NCBI RefSeq assembly: GCF_020982545.1
Contig: NZ_JAJKLK010000019.1
Span: 930,001-994,000, forward strand
Direction: 5' to 3'
From: Streptomyces sp. MNU76
GTDB taxonomy: Bacteria > Actinomycetota > Actinomycetes > Streptomycetales > Streptomycetaceae
Length of the DNA stretch: 64,000 bases
In this document: one piece after another, positions 1-8,654 of the stretch
Position numbering within the stretch: position 1 is the first letter of the stretch
Layout of the letters: each line of letters opens with the position of its first letter
Position numbers and translations under genes: made by a program
The notes under the pieces: generated by a model
The model's database searches: none
The model's input: only the letters and a program-made list of their open reading frames with translations
What the model was told of the DNA's origin: nothing

Positions 1-1
1 G

Positions 2-721
2 AACTGCCTCACCGGCTTCGGCGAGGCCTCCCGCATGACCCAGTTCAAGGACAAGTCCGCCAAGCAGGGCGCCGACCGCGCGAGCGTCGGCCTCTTCACG
101 TACCCGATCCTCCAGGTCGCGGACATCCTGCTCTACCAGGCGAACGAGGTGCCGGTCGGCGAGGACCAGCGCCAGCACATCGAGCTCACCCGGGACCTCG
201 CCGAGCGCTTCAACGGCCGTTTCGGCGAGACCTTCACGATCCCGAAGCCGTACATCCTGAAGGAGACGGCGAAGATCTACGACCTCCAGGACCCCGCGAT
301 CAAGATGAGCAAGTCGGCGTCGACCCCGAAGGGGTTGATCAACCTGCTCGACGATCCGAAGGTCACCGCGAAGAAGGTCAGGAGCGCCGTCACCGACACC
401 GACACGGTGATCCGCTTCGACACCGCGGAGAAGCCGGGCGTCAGCAACCTGCTGAGCATCTACTCGACCCTGACGGGGGCGGGTATCGCGGAACTGGAGC
501 AGAAGTACGTCGGCAAGGGCTACGGTGCGCTCAAGACGGACCTCGCCGAGGTCATGGTCGAGTTCGTGACGCTGTTCCGGGAGCGTACCCAGCAGTATCT
601 GGACGACCCGGAGACGCTCGACTCGATCCTGGCCAAGGGGGCCGAGAAGGCGCGCGCCGTCGCGGCGGAGACGCTCGCCCAGGCGTACGACGCGGTGGGC
701 TTCCTGCCCGCCAAGCACTGA
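2..721 (+). CDS. trpS: Tryptophan--tRNA ligase, C-terminal part
   Basis: Class I aminoacyl-tRNA synthetase that charges tRNA-Trp in the cytoplasm. The window opens inside the gene: the frame is open from base 2 and reads [12 protein letters not shown] before the first internal Met, so 239 codons of the C-terminal part are present. The class I signature loop is visible as IKMSKS near nt 298-318, and the [13 protein letters not shown] stretch is typical of the Trp/Tyr enzymes. The C-terminal anticodon-binding helices end in FLPAKH and a TGA stop. The ATP-binding HIGH motif lies upstream of the window. Identity is secure; the true start cannot be seen. Confidence 0.97.
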   Translation, partial: NCLTGFGEASRMTQFKDKSAKQGADRASVGLFTYPILQVADILLYQANEVPVGEDQRQHIELTRDLAERFNGRFGETFTIPKPYILKETAKIYDLQDPAIKMSKSASTPKGLINLLDDPKVTAKKVRSAVTDTDTVIRFDTAEKPGVSNLLSIYSTLTGAGIAELEQKYVGKGYGALKTDLAEVMVEFVTLFRERTQQYLDDPETLDSILAKGAEKARAVAAETLAQAYDAVGFLPAKH

Positions 722-827
722 GCCGCACCACCTCTGCCCCCGCGCGCCTGCCGCACCACCGACAGCGCCGCACATCACTCCCGCTGCGCCTGCCCGGAGG
801 ACCGTCGTGGCCGTACAGTCGATAGCC

Positions 828-913
828 GGTACGACCGACAGCGGTACGACGGGCGGTGGTACGACCGGCAGTCGGTACGACCGGTGGTCGGTTCGACGGA
901 CCGCCGGTACGAC
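828..913. repeat. Phased GGTACGAC repeats
   Basis: GGTACGAC occurs at 828, 843, 858, 874 and 906, with a one-mismatch copy (GGTTCGAC) at 890. The start-to-start spacing is 15, 15, 16, 16 and 16 bp. The array lies between trpS and the 2H phosphoesterase gene, about 60 bp before the GTG start. It may be slippage-derived or a multi-site protein-binding region; no function can be read from the sequence. Confidence 0.7.
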
Positions 914-969
914 GGACCGCGGCTGACAAGGACTACGACAACTCGTATGACACGACGACAGGAGACGAC

Positions 970-1551
970 GTGGGGACCGTAACGATCGGTGTGTCGATCG
1001 CGGTCCCGGAGCCCCACGGCAGCCAGCTCCAGGAGCGGCGCACGGGCTTCGGCGACGCCGCGGCTCACGGCATCCCCACGCACGTCACGCTGCTGCCGCC
1101 GACCGAGGTCGAGGCCACCGACCTCCCGGCGATCGAGGCGCACCTCCGCGAGGTAGCGGCGGCCGGACGGCCCTTCCCGATGCGGCTGTCCGGCACGGGC
1201 ACCTTCCGCCCGCTCTCGCCCGTCGTGTACGTGCGGGTCGTCGAGGGGGGCGAGGCCTGCACCTGGTTGCAGAAGCAGGTCCGGGACGCGTCGGGACCCG
1301 TGGCACGCGAGTTGAACTTCCCGTACCACCCGCACGTCACCGTGGCGCACGGCATCGCCGAGGAGGCGATGGACCGGGCGTTCGAGGAGCTCGCCGGGTA
1401 CGAGGCGCAGTGGCCCTGCACCGGGTTCGCGCTCTACGAGCAGGGTTCCGACGGGGTCTGGCGCAAGCTGCGGGAGTTCGCGTTCGGCGGGTCCGTGGTG
1501 CCGCCGCAGGCGGGTGCGCCGGTCGGAGACACGACGCTGCCCGCGCGGTGA
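970..1551 (+). CDS. 2'-5' RNA ligase family protein (2H phosphoesterase)
   Basis: A 193-residue soluble protein of the LigT/2H phosphoesterase fold. It has the two signature His-x-Thr motifs: HVT at about residue 38 and HVT at about residue 122, which form the active site for 2',3'-cyclic phosphate or 2'-5' linkages in RNA. The family's substrates in actinobacteria are unknown. I chose GTG at 970 because AGGAG sits 5 bp upstream and homology begins there (GTVTIGVSIAV). The frame is open further upstream, but that part would translate the repeat array. The gene stands alone between trpS and the leftward reductase gene. Confidence 0.85.
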   Translation: MGTVTIGVSIAVPEPHGSQLQERRTGFGDAAAHGIPTHVTLLPPTEVEATDLPAIEAHLREVAAAGRPFPMRLSGTGTFRPLSPVVYVRVVEGGEACTWLQKQVRDASGPVARELNFPYHPHVTVAHGIAEEAMDRAFEELAGYEAQWPCTGFALYEQGSDGVWRKLREFAFGGSVVPPQAGAPVGDTTLPAR

Positions 1552-1623
1552 CGTCGGGCGCCGGGTGAGTGGGACCGCTCCGGGAGGGGTGGTTCAGCGG
1601 GCTTCGCGCGCGGTAACGGGTTC

Positions 1624-1666
1624 GTGGGGGCTGCTCGCGCAGTTCCCCGCGCCCCCTGAGGGGCGC
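1624..1666. repeat. Dispersed Streptomyces intergenic repeat, copy A
   Basis: Contains the core CGCGCAGTTCCCCGCGCC, followed by CCTGAGGGGCGC, which can pair with the GCGCCCC just before it. It lies between the convergent ends of the 2H phosphoesterase and the reductase gene. Related copies occur near 6874, 33962, 39537/39621 and 63166. A role as a terminator or REP-like element is inferred from position. Confidence 0.7.
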
Positions 1667-2421
1667 TACAGCGGCAGGCGGCGGAAGATCGGCCTCGGCA
1701 GGTGCCTCAGGGCCGTCATCACCAGGCGTAGCGCACCCGGGACCCAGACCGTCTCCGAGCGGCGGCGCAGCCCCAGCTCGATGGCGGTGGCCACCGCTTC
1801 CGGGGTCGTGGCGAAGGGGCTCTCCGGGCGGCCCGCCGTCATGCTCGTGCGGACGAAGCCGGGGCGGACGAGCATGACGTGGGCCCCGGTGCCGTGGAGG
1901 GCGTCGCCCAGGCCCTGGGTGAAGGTGTCGAGGCCGGCCTTGCTGGAGCCGTAGATGAAGTTGGAGCGGCGGGCCCGCTCGGCGGCGACGGAGGACAGGA
2001 CGACCAGGGAGCCGTGGCCCTGCGCCTGGAGGGCCCGCGCGCAGACCAGGGCGGACGAGACGGCGCCGGTGTAGTTGGTCTGCGCGACACGCGCGGCGGA
2101 CACCGGGTCGCGTTCGTCGTTCGCCTGGTCGCCGAGGACACCGAAGGCGAGGAGCACCATGTCGATGTCGCCCTCGGCGAAGACCTTGCCGAGGACCGCC
2201 TCGTGGGAGCCGGGGTCGAGCGCGTCGAAGGTGACCGTGTGGGTCTGCGCGCCGAGGCCGCGCAGATGGACCGCCGCGTTCTCCAGAGCCTGCGACGGGC
2301 GCCCCGCGAGCCACACCGTGCGAGTGCGGCGGGCGATCAGCCGACGGGCCGTGGCGAGCGCGATGTCCGACGTACCGCCGAGGATCAGCAGGGACTGGGG
2401 GGTGCCGAAGGCGTCCTTCAT
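1666..2421 (-). CDS. Decaprenylphospho-keto-pentofuranose reductase-like SDR (DprE2 family)
   Basis: A 251-residue short-chain dehydrogenase. The NAD(P)-binding loop is visible near the N-terminus (LILGGTSDIALATA) and the catalytic Tyr-x3-Lys as YGSSK. In mycobacteria DprE2 reduces the 2-keto intermediate made by DprE1, giving decaprenyl-phospho-arabinose. The neighbour upstream in the same direction is the FAD enzyme DprE1, 85 bp away, so the two very likely form an operon. I chose ATG at 2421 because AGGAG lies 6 bp upstream; a longer open frame to 2496 has a Pro/His-rich start without homology. Assignment to DprE2 rests mainly on the neighbours. Confidence 0.85.
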   Translation of the reverse strand: MKDAFGTPQSLLILGGTSDIALATARRLIARRTRTVWLAGRPSQALENAAVHLRGLGAQTHTVTFDALDPGSHEAVLGKVFAEGDIDMVLLAFGVLGDQANDERDPVSAARVAQTNYTGAVSSALVCARALQAQGHGSLVVLSSVAAERARRSNFIYGSSKAGLDTFTQGLGDALHGTGAHVMLVRPGFVRTSMTAGRPESPFATTPEAVATAIELGLRRRSETVWVPGALRLVMTALRHLPRPIFRRLPL

Positions 2422-2506
2422 GACAGCTCCTGGGTGTGGGGGACGGTGGGGGCAGTGAGGGAGGACAGCGGGGGCAGGGGTGGGCACCACGCTCACGGCA
2501 CGGCGT

Positions 2507-4164
2507 TCACAGGTCGAGGCGGCGGGCCAGGTCCGAGACGAAGACCCCGCGCGGGTCCAACTCCTCGCGCAGTGCGCGGAATTCGGGGAGCCTCGGATAC
2601 ATCGCGGCCAGCAGTTCGGGCCGTAGCCGGGCGTCCTTCGCCAGGTAGACGCGGCCGGCGGCGGCCGCGACCTCCTCGTCGAGCGAGTCCAGGAAGGCGC
2701 CGAGACCGGGCAGGCTCGCCGGGATGTCCAGGGCGAGGGTCCAGCCGGGCATCGGGAAGGACAGCCAGCCGGGGTCGCCCTCGCCGAACCGCTTCAGCAC
2801 GGCGAGGAAGGAGGGGCAGCGGCGCGCCGAGATCCGGTGGACGATCCGGCGCAGGGTCTCCTCCCGGCCGTGTCCGACGACGAACTGGTACTGCACGAAG
2901 CCGGACCGGCCGTAGATCCGGTTCCAGTGCGGGACGCCGTCGAGGGGGTGGAAGAAGGTGGGGATGCGCTGGAGTTCGTCGGTGCGGGACCGGGGCGCCC
3001 GGCGGTACCAGAGCTCGTTGAAGAGCCCCACGGCGGTACGGCCGAGAAGACCGTCGGGGACGAAGGAGGGGCGGCGGGGAGGCGGGGGTGCGGAACTCCA
3101 GCGGGCCGACGGGCGCGCCCTGCGGAACCGCAACACGTCACCGAGCGCAAGGCGACCCGCACGCGCACGCGTGGACGAGACCCGGGACACGCCCGACGGC
3201 GGCGTCCACGGCGCTCCCGACGGCGGTGCCCACGGTGATCCCGAGGCCGGTGTCCACGGCGTTCCGGACGGCTGTGTCCACGCCGACCCTTGCCCCGCGT
3301 TCCCCCGCCACCGCGTCTCCAGGGCCTCCAGGGGCGCGTGGTCGCCGCGGGTGAGCACCGCCCGGCCCGTCGCGGAGCCCTTGGCGAGCAGATCGATCCA
3401 GGCGACCGAGTAACGGTAGTAGCGGTCCGTGGCCGTGAGGCGGGCGAGGAGGTCGTCGAGGTCGCGCGCGCGTTCGGTGTCGACGCACATCCAGGACGTC
3501 CCGACGGGCAGGAGGCGGACGGTCGCGGTGAGGATGACGCCGGTGAGGCCCATGCCGCCGGCCGTGGCGTCGAAGAGCGGGGTGCCGGGGACGACCGTGC
3601 GGATCTCGCCGTCGGCCGTGAGCAGGTCCAGGGAGAGCACATGGCGGGCGAAGGCCCCGGAGACATGGTGGTTCTTGCCGTGGATGTCGGCCGCGATGGC
3701 GCCGCCGACGGTCACCTGACGGGTCCCCGGGGTCACCGGCACGAACCAGCCCAGGGGGAGCAGGACCTCCATCAGCCGGTGCAGCGAGACGCCCGCGTCG
3801 CACAGCACGGTGCCGCCGTCCGCGTCGATGGCGTGGACCCGGTCGAGGCCGGTCATGTCGAGGACGGCGCCGCCCGCGTTCTGCGCCGCGTCGCCGTACG
3901 CCCGCCCGAGCCCCGGGCGATCCCGCCCCGCGCCCCCTGCGCCCCGCACGCCCGTACGGCGGCCGCGGCCTCGTCGTAGGTCCGTGGACGGACCAGCCGC
4001 GCGGCGCTCGGCGCGGTGCGGCCCCAGCCGGTCACCGTGACGGGAGCGGGAGCGGGGCGGGGGCGGGGCGGCGTCGGAGGTCGAGGCGGAGCCGGGGGCG
4101 GGTGTGGCACGGCGTGGGCCGGCGGGCGGGGAGCCGGGGAGGTCGGGGCGGCGTCGGCTGGCAT
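2507..4164 (-). pseudogene. DprE1-like FAD-binding oxidoreductase (frameshifted)
   Basis: FAD-dependent oxidase of the DprE1 family, which oxidises decaprenylphospho-ribose in the ribose-to-arabinose epimerisation. The FAD-binding region is split between two frames. The start (VTVTGWGRTAPSAARLVRPR ... GGIARG) runs in the frame opening at 4164. The rest (LGRAYGDAAQNAGG, then GTRQVTVGGAIAADIHGKN) is in the next frame. Adding one G to the run at 3911-3914 joins them into the conserved IARGLGRAYGD, giving about 552 residues. The N-terminus carries a Pro/Arg-rich stretch of about 40 residues. An unusual PSG-PW repeat segment sits mid-protein (nt 3189-3284). A sequencing error is more likely than real loss, because the rest is well kept. 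The start at 4164 is uncertain; no clear ribosome site is seen. Confidence 0.85.
3189..3284. repeat. Four in-frame 24-bp repeats inside the DprE1-like gene
   Basis: Four adjacent 24-bp units (3189-3212, 3213-3236, 3237-3260, 3261-3284) with a shared core like CCGACGGCGGTGTCCACGG. They encode an 8-residue repeat of the form PSGxPWTP on the minus strand, between the FAD-binding and substrate-binding halves. Being a multiple of 3, copy number can change without breaking the frame. Confidence 0.8.
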
Positions 4165-4307
4165 GCTCGCGACCGTATCGTCGCGTATGCGGAGGAGTCG
4201 GGCACGTCGGCGCGGCCGCTCGGTCGCCTCACCGAAATGGGTGATTAGTGGGATGTCGTTCAAGATTGCCGTAGCTCCGGCCCGGTCGCCCGCGAGAGTG
4301 GCGTCGC

Positions 4308-4853
4308 ATGGATGAAGTTGACGTCGTCGAGGGCGTGCGGGGACTGGACCGGCGGCTCCTCTCCGCGCTGCACGCCCGTGGTGCCGACCCGCGTGTCGCG
4401 AGCGCCGCGCGGGGGCTGTCCCGGGTCGGGGAGCACGGCCTGCTGTGGCTCGCGGCCGGGCTGGCGGGGGCCGCCGTCGACCGGGAGCGGCGTCGTGTGT
4501 GGCTGCGCGGCACGGCGCTGACCGCCGGGGCGCATCTGGCCAGCATGGGCGTCAAACGCGTCGTACGGCGACCGCGCCCCGCACACGTCGAGCCGCTGGT
4601 CGGCACGGTCGGACGGCACTCCTTCCCCAGCTCGCACGCGAGTTCGGCGGCCGCGGCGGTCGCCGTCGTGGCCCACGGAGCACTGGGCGGCGCCCCGCTG
4701 CTGCTGTCCGCCGCCGCGCCGCTCGCCGCGGCGATGTGCGTCTCCCGGCTCGTCGTCGGCGTGCACTATCCGTCGGACGTGGCGGCGGGCGTGGCGCTCG
4801 GGGCGCTCACGGTGCGGTTGGGTGCGCGCTGGGTGGTGAGCGGTGATGGCTGA
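4308..4853 (+). CDS. PAP2-family phosphatase, probable decaprenylphosphoryl-phosphoribose phosphatase
   Basis: A 181-residue membrane phosphatase with all three PAP2 motifs: KRVVRRPRP (motif 1), PSSHASS (motif 2) and SRLVVGVHYPSD (motif 3, with the catalytic His). In mycobacteria the homologous step removes the 5-phosphate from decaprenylphosphoryl-phosphoribose. Membrane segments lie around residues 40-70 and 105-170. The gene overlaps the UbiA-type gene that follows by a few bases, so translation is probably coupled. It is divergent from the dprE1-like gene across about 140 bp. The pathway role is inferred from the neighbours; the enzyme class is secure. Confidence 0.9.
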   Translation: MDEVDVVEGVRGLDRRLLSALHARGADPRVASAARGLSRVGEHGLLWLAAGLAGAAVDRERRRVWLRGTALTAGAHLASMGVKRVVRRPRPAHVEPLVGTVGRHSFPSSHASSAAAAVAVVAHGALGGAPLLLSAAAPLAAAMCVSRLVVGVHYPSDVAAGVALGALTVRLGARWVVSGDG

Positions 4854-5817
4854 GCGCACGGTGGCAGGGCGCACGCCGGGGAGCGCCGTGGTCCTGGAGC
4901 GCCGAACGCCTTCCGGACAGGCGCCGCCCCCGAAGGCCGGCCTCGTCCGCGGGCTCCTCCGGACGACCCGGCCCCGGCAATGGATCAAGAACACCCTGGT
5001 CGTCGCCGCGCCCGCGGCCGCCGGGGAGCTCTTCACTCCTCGCGCGCTCGTCCAACTCCCGCTCGTCTTCGTCCTCTTCACGGCCTGTGCCGCCGCCGTG
5101 TACCTCGTCAACGACGCCCGGGACGCCGACGCGGACCGTGCGCACCCCGTCAAGCGCCACCGGCCGGTCGCCGCCGGGCAGGTGCCCGTCCCCGTCGCGT
5201 ACGGAGTCGGGGGCGCCCTCGCCGTGCTCGCGCCCCTGGGCGCCGCCTGGCTCTGCTCGCCGTACACCGCAGCGCTGCTGACGGCGTACCTCGGACTCCA
5301 ACTCGCCTACTGCGTCAGCCTCAAGCACGTCCTGGTCGTCGATCTGGCGGTCGTCACCACCGGTTTCCTGATGCGGGCGATGATCGGCGGACTCGCGCTG
5401 GGCATCCCGCTCTCCCGCTGGTTCCTGATCACCACCGGGTTCGGCGCGCTGTTCATGGTCGCCGCCAAGCGGTACTCGGAGGCCGTGCAGCTGGCCGACC
5501 GGGCCGGCGCGACCCGGGCCCTGCTCACCGAGTACACCGCCGGATACCTCCGGTTCGTCTGGCAGTTGGCAGCGGGGGTCGCCGTGCTCGGCTACTGCCT
5601 CTGGGCCCTGGAGGAAGGCGGCGTACCCACCGCCGGCGTGCTGCCCTGGCGGCAGCTCTCCATGATCGCTTTCGTCCTCGCCGTCCTCCGCTACGCCGTC
5701 TTCGCCGACCGGGGCACCGCCGGTGAACCCGAGGACGTCATCCTGCGCGACCGTGCCCTCACCCTCATCGGCGCCGTGTGGCTGACGATGTACGGGCTGG
5801 CGGTCGCGGACTGGTGA
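4846..5817 (+). CDS. Decaprenyl-phosphate phosphoribosyltransferase (UbiA family)
   Basis: Integral membrane prenyl-lipid transferase of 323 residues. The Asp-rich UbiA motif is present as NDARDADADRAHP, and RPRQWIKN near residue 45 is typical of the 5-phospho-ribosyl-1-diphosphate:decaprenyl-phosphate transferase. It would make decaprenylphosphoryl-phosphoribose, the substrate of the neighbouring PAP2 phosphatase, and so feed DprE1/DprE2. About eight or nine hydrophobic segments follow. GTG at 4843 and ATG at 4846 are both possible starts; both overlap the PAP2 stop (4851-4853). Streptomycetes lack arabinogalactan, so the end product here is open. Confidence 0.9.
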   Translation: MAERTVAGRTPGSAVVLERRTPSGQAPPPKAGLVRGLLRTTRPRQWIKNTLVVAAPAAAGELFTPRALVQLPLVFVLFTACAAAVYLVNDARDADADRAHPVKRHRPVAAGQVPVPVAYGVGGALAVLAPLGAAWLCSPYTAALLTAYLGLQLAYCVSLKHVLVVDLAVVTTGFLMRAMIGGLALGIPLSRWFLITTGFGALFMVAAKRYSEAVQLADRAGATRALLTEYTAGYLRFVWQLAAGVAVLGYCLWALEEGGVPTAGVLPWRQLSMIAFVLAVLRYAVFADRGTAGEPEDVILRDRALTLIGAVWLTMYGLAVADW

Positions 5818-5921
5818 GCCGGCCGCCACGGCGCCGCGGACAGTGACGTCGGGAGGGGATCCGCGAACTGTTCCGGGGGTACCCGGTATCGGGTGTCGAC
5901 GACTGGGGCAGAGTTCGGATC

Positions 5922-6875
5922 ATGGACTGGCTGAAAAAGCTTCCCGGGGTGGGTCCTTGGGTGGAACGTCTGATGACCACGCACGCGTGGCGCTCGTACG
6001 AGCGGCTGGAGCGGGTGAGGTGGACCCGGCTGGCCGCGGCGATGACGTTCATCAGCTTCCTGGCGCTGTTCCCGCTGGTGACCCTGGCGGCGGCCATCGT
6101 CGCGGCGACCCTCGGCAAGGACCAGCAGCAGGAGCTGGAGGACCGGCTCAGTGAGCAGGTGCCCGGCATCTCCGACCAGCTCGACGTCGCGGGCCTCGTC
6201 GACAACGCCGGCACGGTCGGGATCATCGCCGGCGCGCTGCTGCTGTTCACCGGCATCGGCTGGGTCGGCGAGATGCGCGGGTGCCTGCGCGCGGTGTGGG
6301 AGAAGGAGGACCCCGACGAGAACCCCGTCCTCGCCAAGGGCAAGGACACGGGCCTGCTGGTCGGTCTCGGTGGCGCGGTCCTCGTCTCGCTGGCCGCTTC
6401 CGCCGCCGCCTCCTGGGCTGTGGGCCGGTTCGCCGACCAGCTCGGCATCGACCGCGACGGCTGGGGCGGCATCCTCCTGCGCCTCGCCGCGTTCGCCGTC
6501 GCCGTCCTGGCCGACTTCCTGCTCCTCCTCTACGTCCTCACCCTGCTCCCGGGCGTCCAGCCGCCCCGTCGCCGCCTCGTGGTGGCCGCCCTCATAGGAG
6601 CCGTGGGCTTCGAACTCCTCAAGCTCCTCCTCAGCGGCTACATCCAGGGCATCGCCTCGAAGAGCATGTACGGCGCCTTCGGCGTCCCCATCGCCCTCCT
6701 CCTCTGGATCAACTTCACCACCAAGCTCCTGCTGTACTGCGCGGCATGGACGGCGGAGGACAGCAAGGAGAGCGGGGAGGCAGGAGACGCGGGGGGCACC
6801 GGAGGCGCGGGGGACACCGGAGGCGCTGGGACCGCAGAAGATCTCATGCCCCCGACCGGCACCACCGCCCCGTAA
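5922..6875 (+). CDS. YihY/BrkB family inner-membrane protein
   Basis: A 317-residue polytopic membrane protein of the YihY/virulence factor BrkB family, whose function is unresolved despite the old RNase BN name. It begins MDWLKKLPGVGPWVERLM and has the family's early segment TRLAAAMTFISFLALFPL, followed by about five more membrane segments and the conserved GVPIALLLWINFTTKLLLYC near the end. The tail is Gly/Ala/Thr-rich. It follows the UbiA gene by 104 bp in the same direction and converges on the carboxypeptidase gene. The start ATG has only a weak ribosome site. Confidence 0.9.
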   Translation: MDWLKKLPGVGPWVERLMTTHAWRSYERLERVRWTRLAAAMTFISFLALFPLVTLAAAIVAATLGKDQQQELEDRLSEQVPGISDQLDVAGLVDNAGTVGIIAGALLLFTGIGWVGEMRGCLRAVWEKEDPDENPVLAKGKDTGLLVGLGGAVLVSLAASAAASWAVGRFADQLGIDRDGWGGILLRLAAFAVAVLADFLLLLYVLTLLPGVQPPRRRLVVAALIGAVGFELLKLLLSGYIQGIASKSMYGAFGVPIALLLWINFTTKLLLYCAAWTAEDSKESGEAGDAGGTGGAGDTGGAGTAEDLMPPTGTTAP

Positions 6876-6908
6876 GGGGCGCGGGGAACGGCGCGAGCAA
6901 CCACGACG
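6874..6908. repeat. Dispersed Streptomyces intergenic repeat, copy B
   Basis: AAGGGGCGCGGGGAACGGCG followed by CGAGCAACCACGAC overlaps the end of the BrkB gene and fills part of the gap before the convergent carboxypeptidase gene. It is the reverse orientation of copy A and nearly matches copy E at 63166. Confidence 0.65.
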
Positions 6909-6969
6909 AGACCCGCACCCCGCATCGGACCGGACCGGACCCCAGCGAGGCAGCCGCTCCCGGACCGCC

Positions 6970-8269
6970 CTACTTGCTGCCCCGCAGAGGCCACTTCCGA
7001 TTCACCAGAAACACCCCACCGGCCACCAACACCAGCACGCCCCCATGATCCCGAGGGCAACCCCGGCCCCGCCGCCCCCACCGGACGCACCCGACGCGAC
7101 CGACTTCCCGCCCGCCCACCGGAGACCGACGCCGACGCGGACGCCGTAGCCCCCGGCTGCGCACTCGGCTCGTCGGCACCCCCACCGGAGGTGTCCGCGC
7201 CCTTGGGCGGCACCAGCTCACCCACCGGCGTCACCTTGCCCGCTGCCTTGAACCCCCAGTCGAGGAGGCTCGCGGTCTCCTTGTAGACCTGGTTGTGCTC
7301 CTCCTTCTCCGGGTGCATGACGGTGACGAGGAGGACCCGGCCGCCGCGCTCGGCGACCCCGGTGAACGTGGCGCCCGCGTTCGTGGTGTTGCCGTTCTTC
7401 ACACCCGCGATGCCCTGGTAGGAGTCGAGGCCGCTGTCCCCGGTGAGCAGCCGGTTGGTGTTCTGGATCTCGAAGGACGAACGGCTCTTCTTGCCGTTCT
7501 TGCCCTTCTTCGTCTCGCCCGGGAACTTCGCCCGCACGGTGGAGCAGTACTCCCGGAAGTCCTTCTTCTGCAGCCCCGACCTGGCGATCAGTGTCAGGTC
7601 GTAGGCGGACGACACCTGCCCCTTCGCGTCGTACCCGTCCGGGCTGACCGCGTGCGTGTCCAGGGCCTGGAGTTCCTCGGCGTGCGCGTTCATGTCCGCG
7701 ACGGTCTGCTTCACACCGCCGTTCATGGCCGACAGGACGTGCACCGCGTCGTTGCCGGAGCGAAGGAAGACACCGAGCCACAGGTCGTGGACGGTGTACG
7801 TCTCGTCCTCCTTTATGCCGACCATGCTGGAGCCCGAGCCGACCCCCGCGAGATCGGCGGGCACGACCTTGTGCTCGTCGTCCTTGTTGAACTTCGGCAG
7901 CAGCGTGTCCGCGAACAGCATCTTCAGCGTGCTCGCGGGGGCCAGCCGCCAGTGCGCGTTGTGCGCGGCCAGCACCTCGCCCGACTCGGCGTCGGCGACG
8001 ATCCAGGAGCGGGCGCTGATGCCCTTGGGCAGCACGGGCGCGTCGCTGCCGAGGCTGGCCTGCGTGCCGGGTCGGCCGAGCGCCTCGCCGCCGACGGTCG
8101 ACATGGTCGCCGGGGGAGTCGCGGACGGCGAGGCGCTCGAACTCGGCGACGGCTTCGCCGCGAAGGCCGGGCCGGCCGTCAACAGCGGCAGTGAGGCCAG
8201 GGAGAAAGACAGCAGGGTGGCTGAGGTGACCGACAGGGGGCGCCTGACGGTCTTCTTGGAGGCGGGCAC
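6970..8269 (-). pseudogene. D-alanyl-D-alanine carboxypeptidase, S11 family (frameshifted near C-terminus)
   Basis: Secreted penicillin-binding protein that trims the terminal D-Ala from peptidoglycan stems. The Ser-type active site is intact: STLK (SxxK), SGND (SxN) and KNG (replacing KTG). An export signal (LLSFSLASLPLLTAGPAFA) precedes a Ser/Pro linker. The C-terminal membrane anchor typical of actinobacterial members (GGVLVLVAGGVFLVNRKWPL) lies in another frame. Adding one base at 7107-7109 and one at 7040-7044, both C runs, restores a single frame of about 433 residues ending at 6970. Without repair the frame runs on to 6638, over the convergent BrkB gene. GTG at 8269 is the only in-frame start close to the signal peptide. 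Confidence 0.85.
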
Positions 8270-8396
8270 GATCGAGAAAGTACATGGCTCCGACCGGTAA
8301 ATCCCACTGGAGCGCCCCGTGGCGCTCCGACTCCTGCTCACGCCCCCGCTCGCACCCCGGCGCGATACCCGGACGCTCGACGGCGATACTGAACGC

Positions 8397-8654
8397 ATGA
8401 AGCTCAGCCGCCCCCTCTCCTGGTTCCTGCTCGCCTTCGGGGTGTGGAGCTGGGTCATCTGGATCACTTTCGTCAAAAACCTCTGGAAGGACGGCAGCGG
8501 GCTCGCGTTCGACGACGCGGGTGATCCGACGGCGTACTTCTGGGTGCATCTGACGCTCGCCGTCGTCTCCTTTGTTCTGGGGACGGTCATCGGGGTCATC
8601 GGGTTGCGAGGAGTGCGCGCCCTTCGCCGAGCCGCGACCGGGAGCGCCTCGTGA
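8397..8654 (+). CDS. SCO4848-type small membrane protein
   Basis: An 85-residue protein with two membrane spans: WFLLAFGVWSWVIWITFV near the start and LTLAVVSFVLGTVIGVIGL near the end, with a short polar loop between. The tail is basic (RGVRALRRAAT). It matches the small membrane protein usually found beside the D-Ala-D-Ala carboxypeptidase in streptomycetes. The function is unknown. It is divergent from the carboxypeptidase across 127 bp, and its stop overlaps the start of the following metallophosphoesterase by one base, so the two are co-transcribed. ATG at 8397 is preferred over upstream in-frame codons that read Pro/Arg-rich. Confidence 0.8.
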   Translation: MKLSRPLSWFLLAFGVWSWVIWITFVKNLWKDGSGLAFDDAGDPTAYFWVHLTLAVVSFVLGTVIGVIGLRGVRALRRAATGSAS

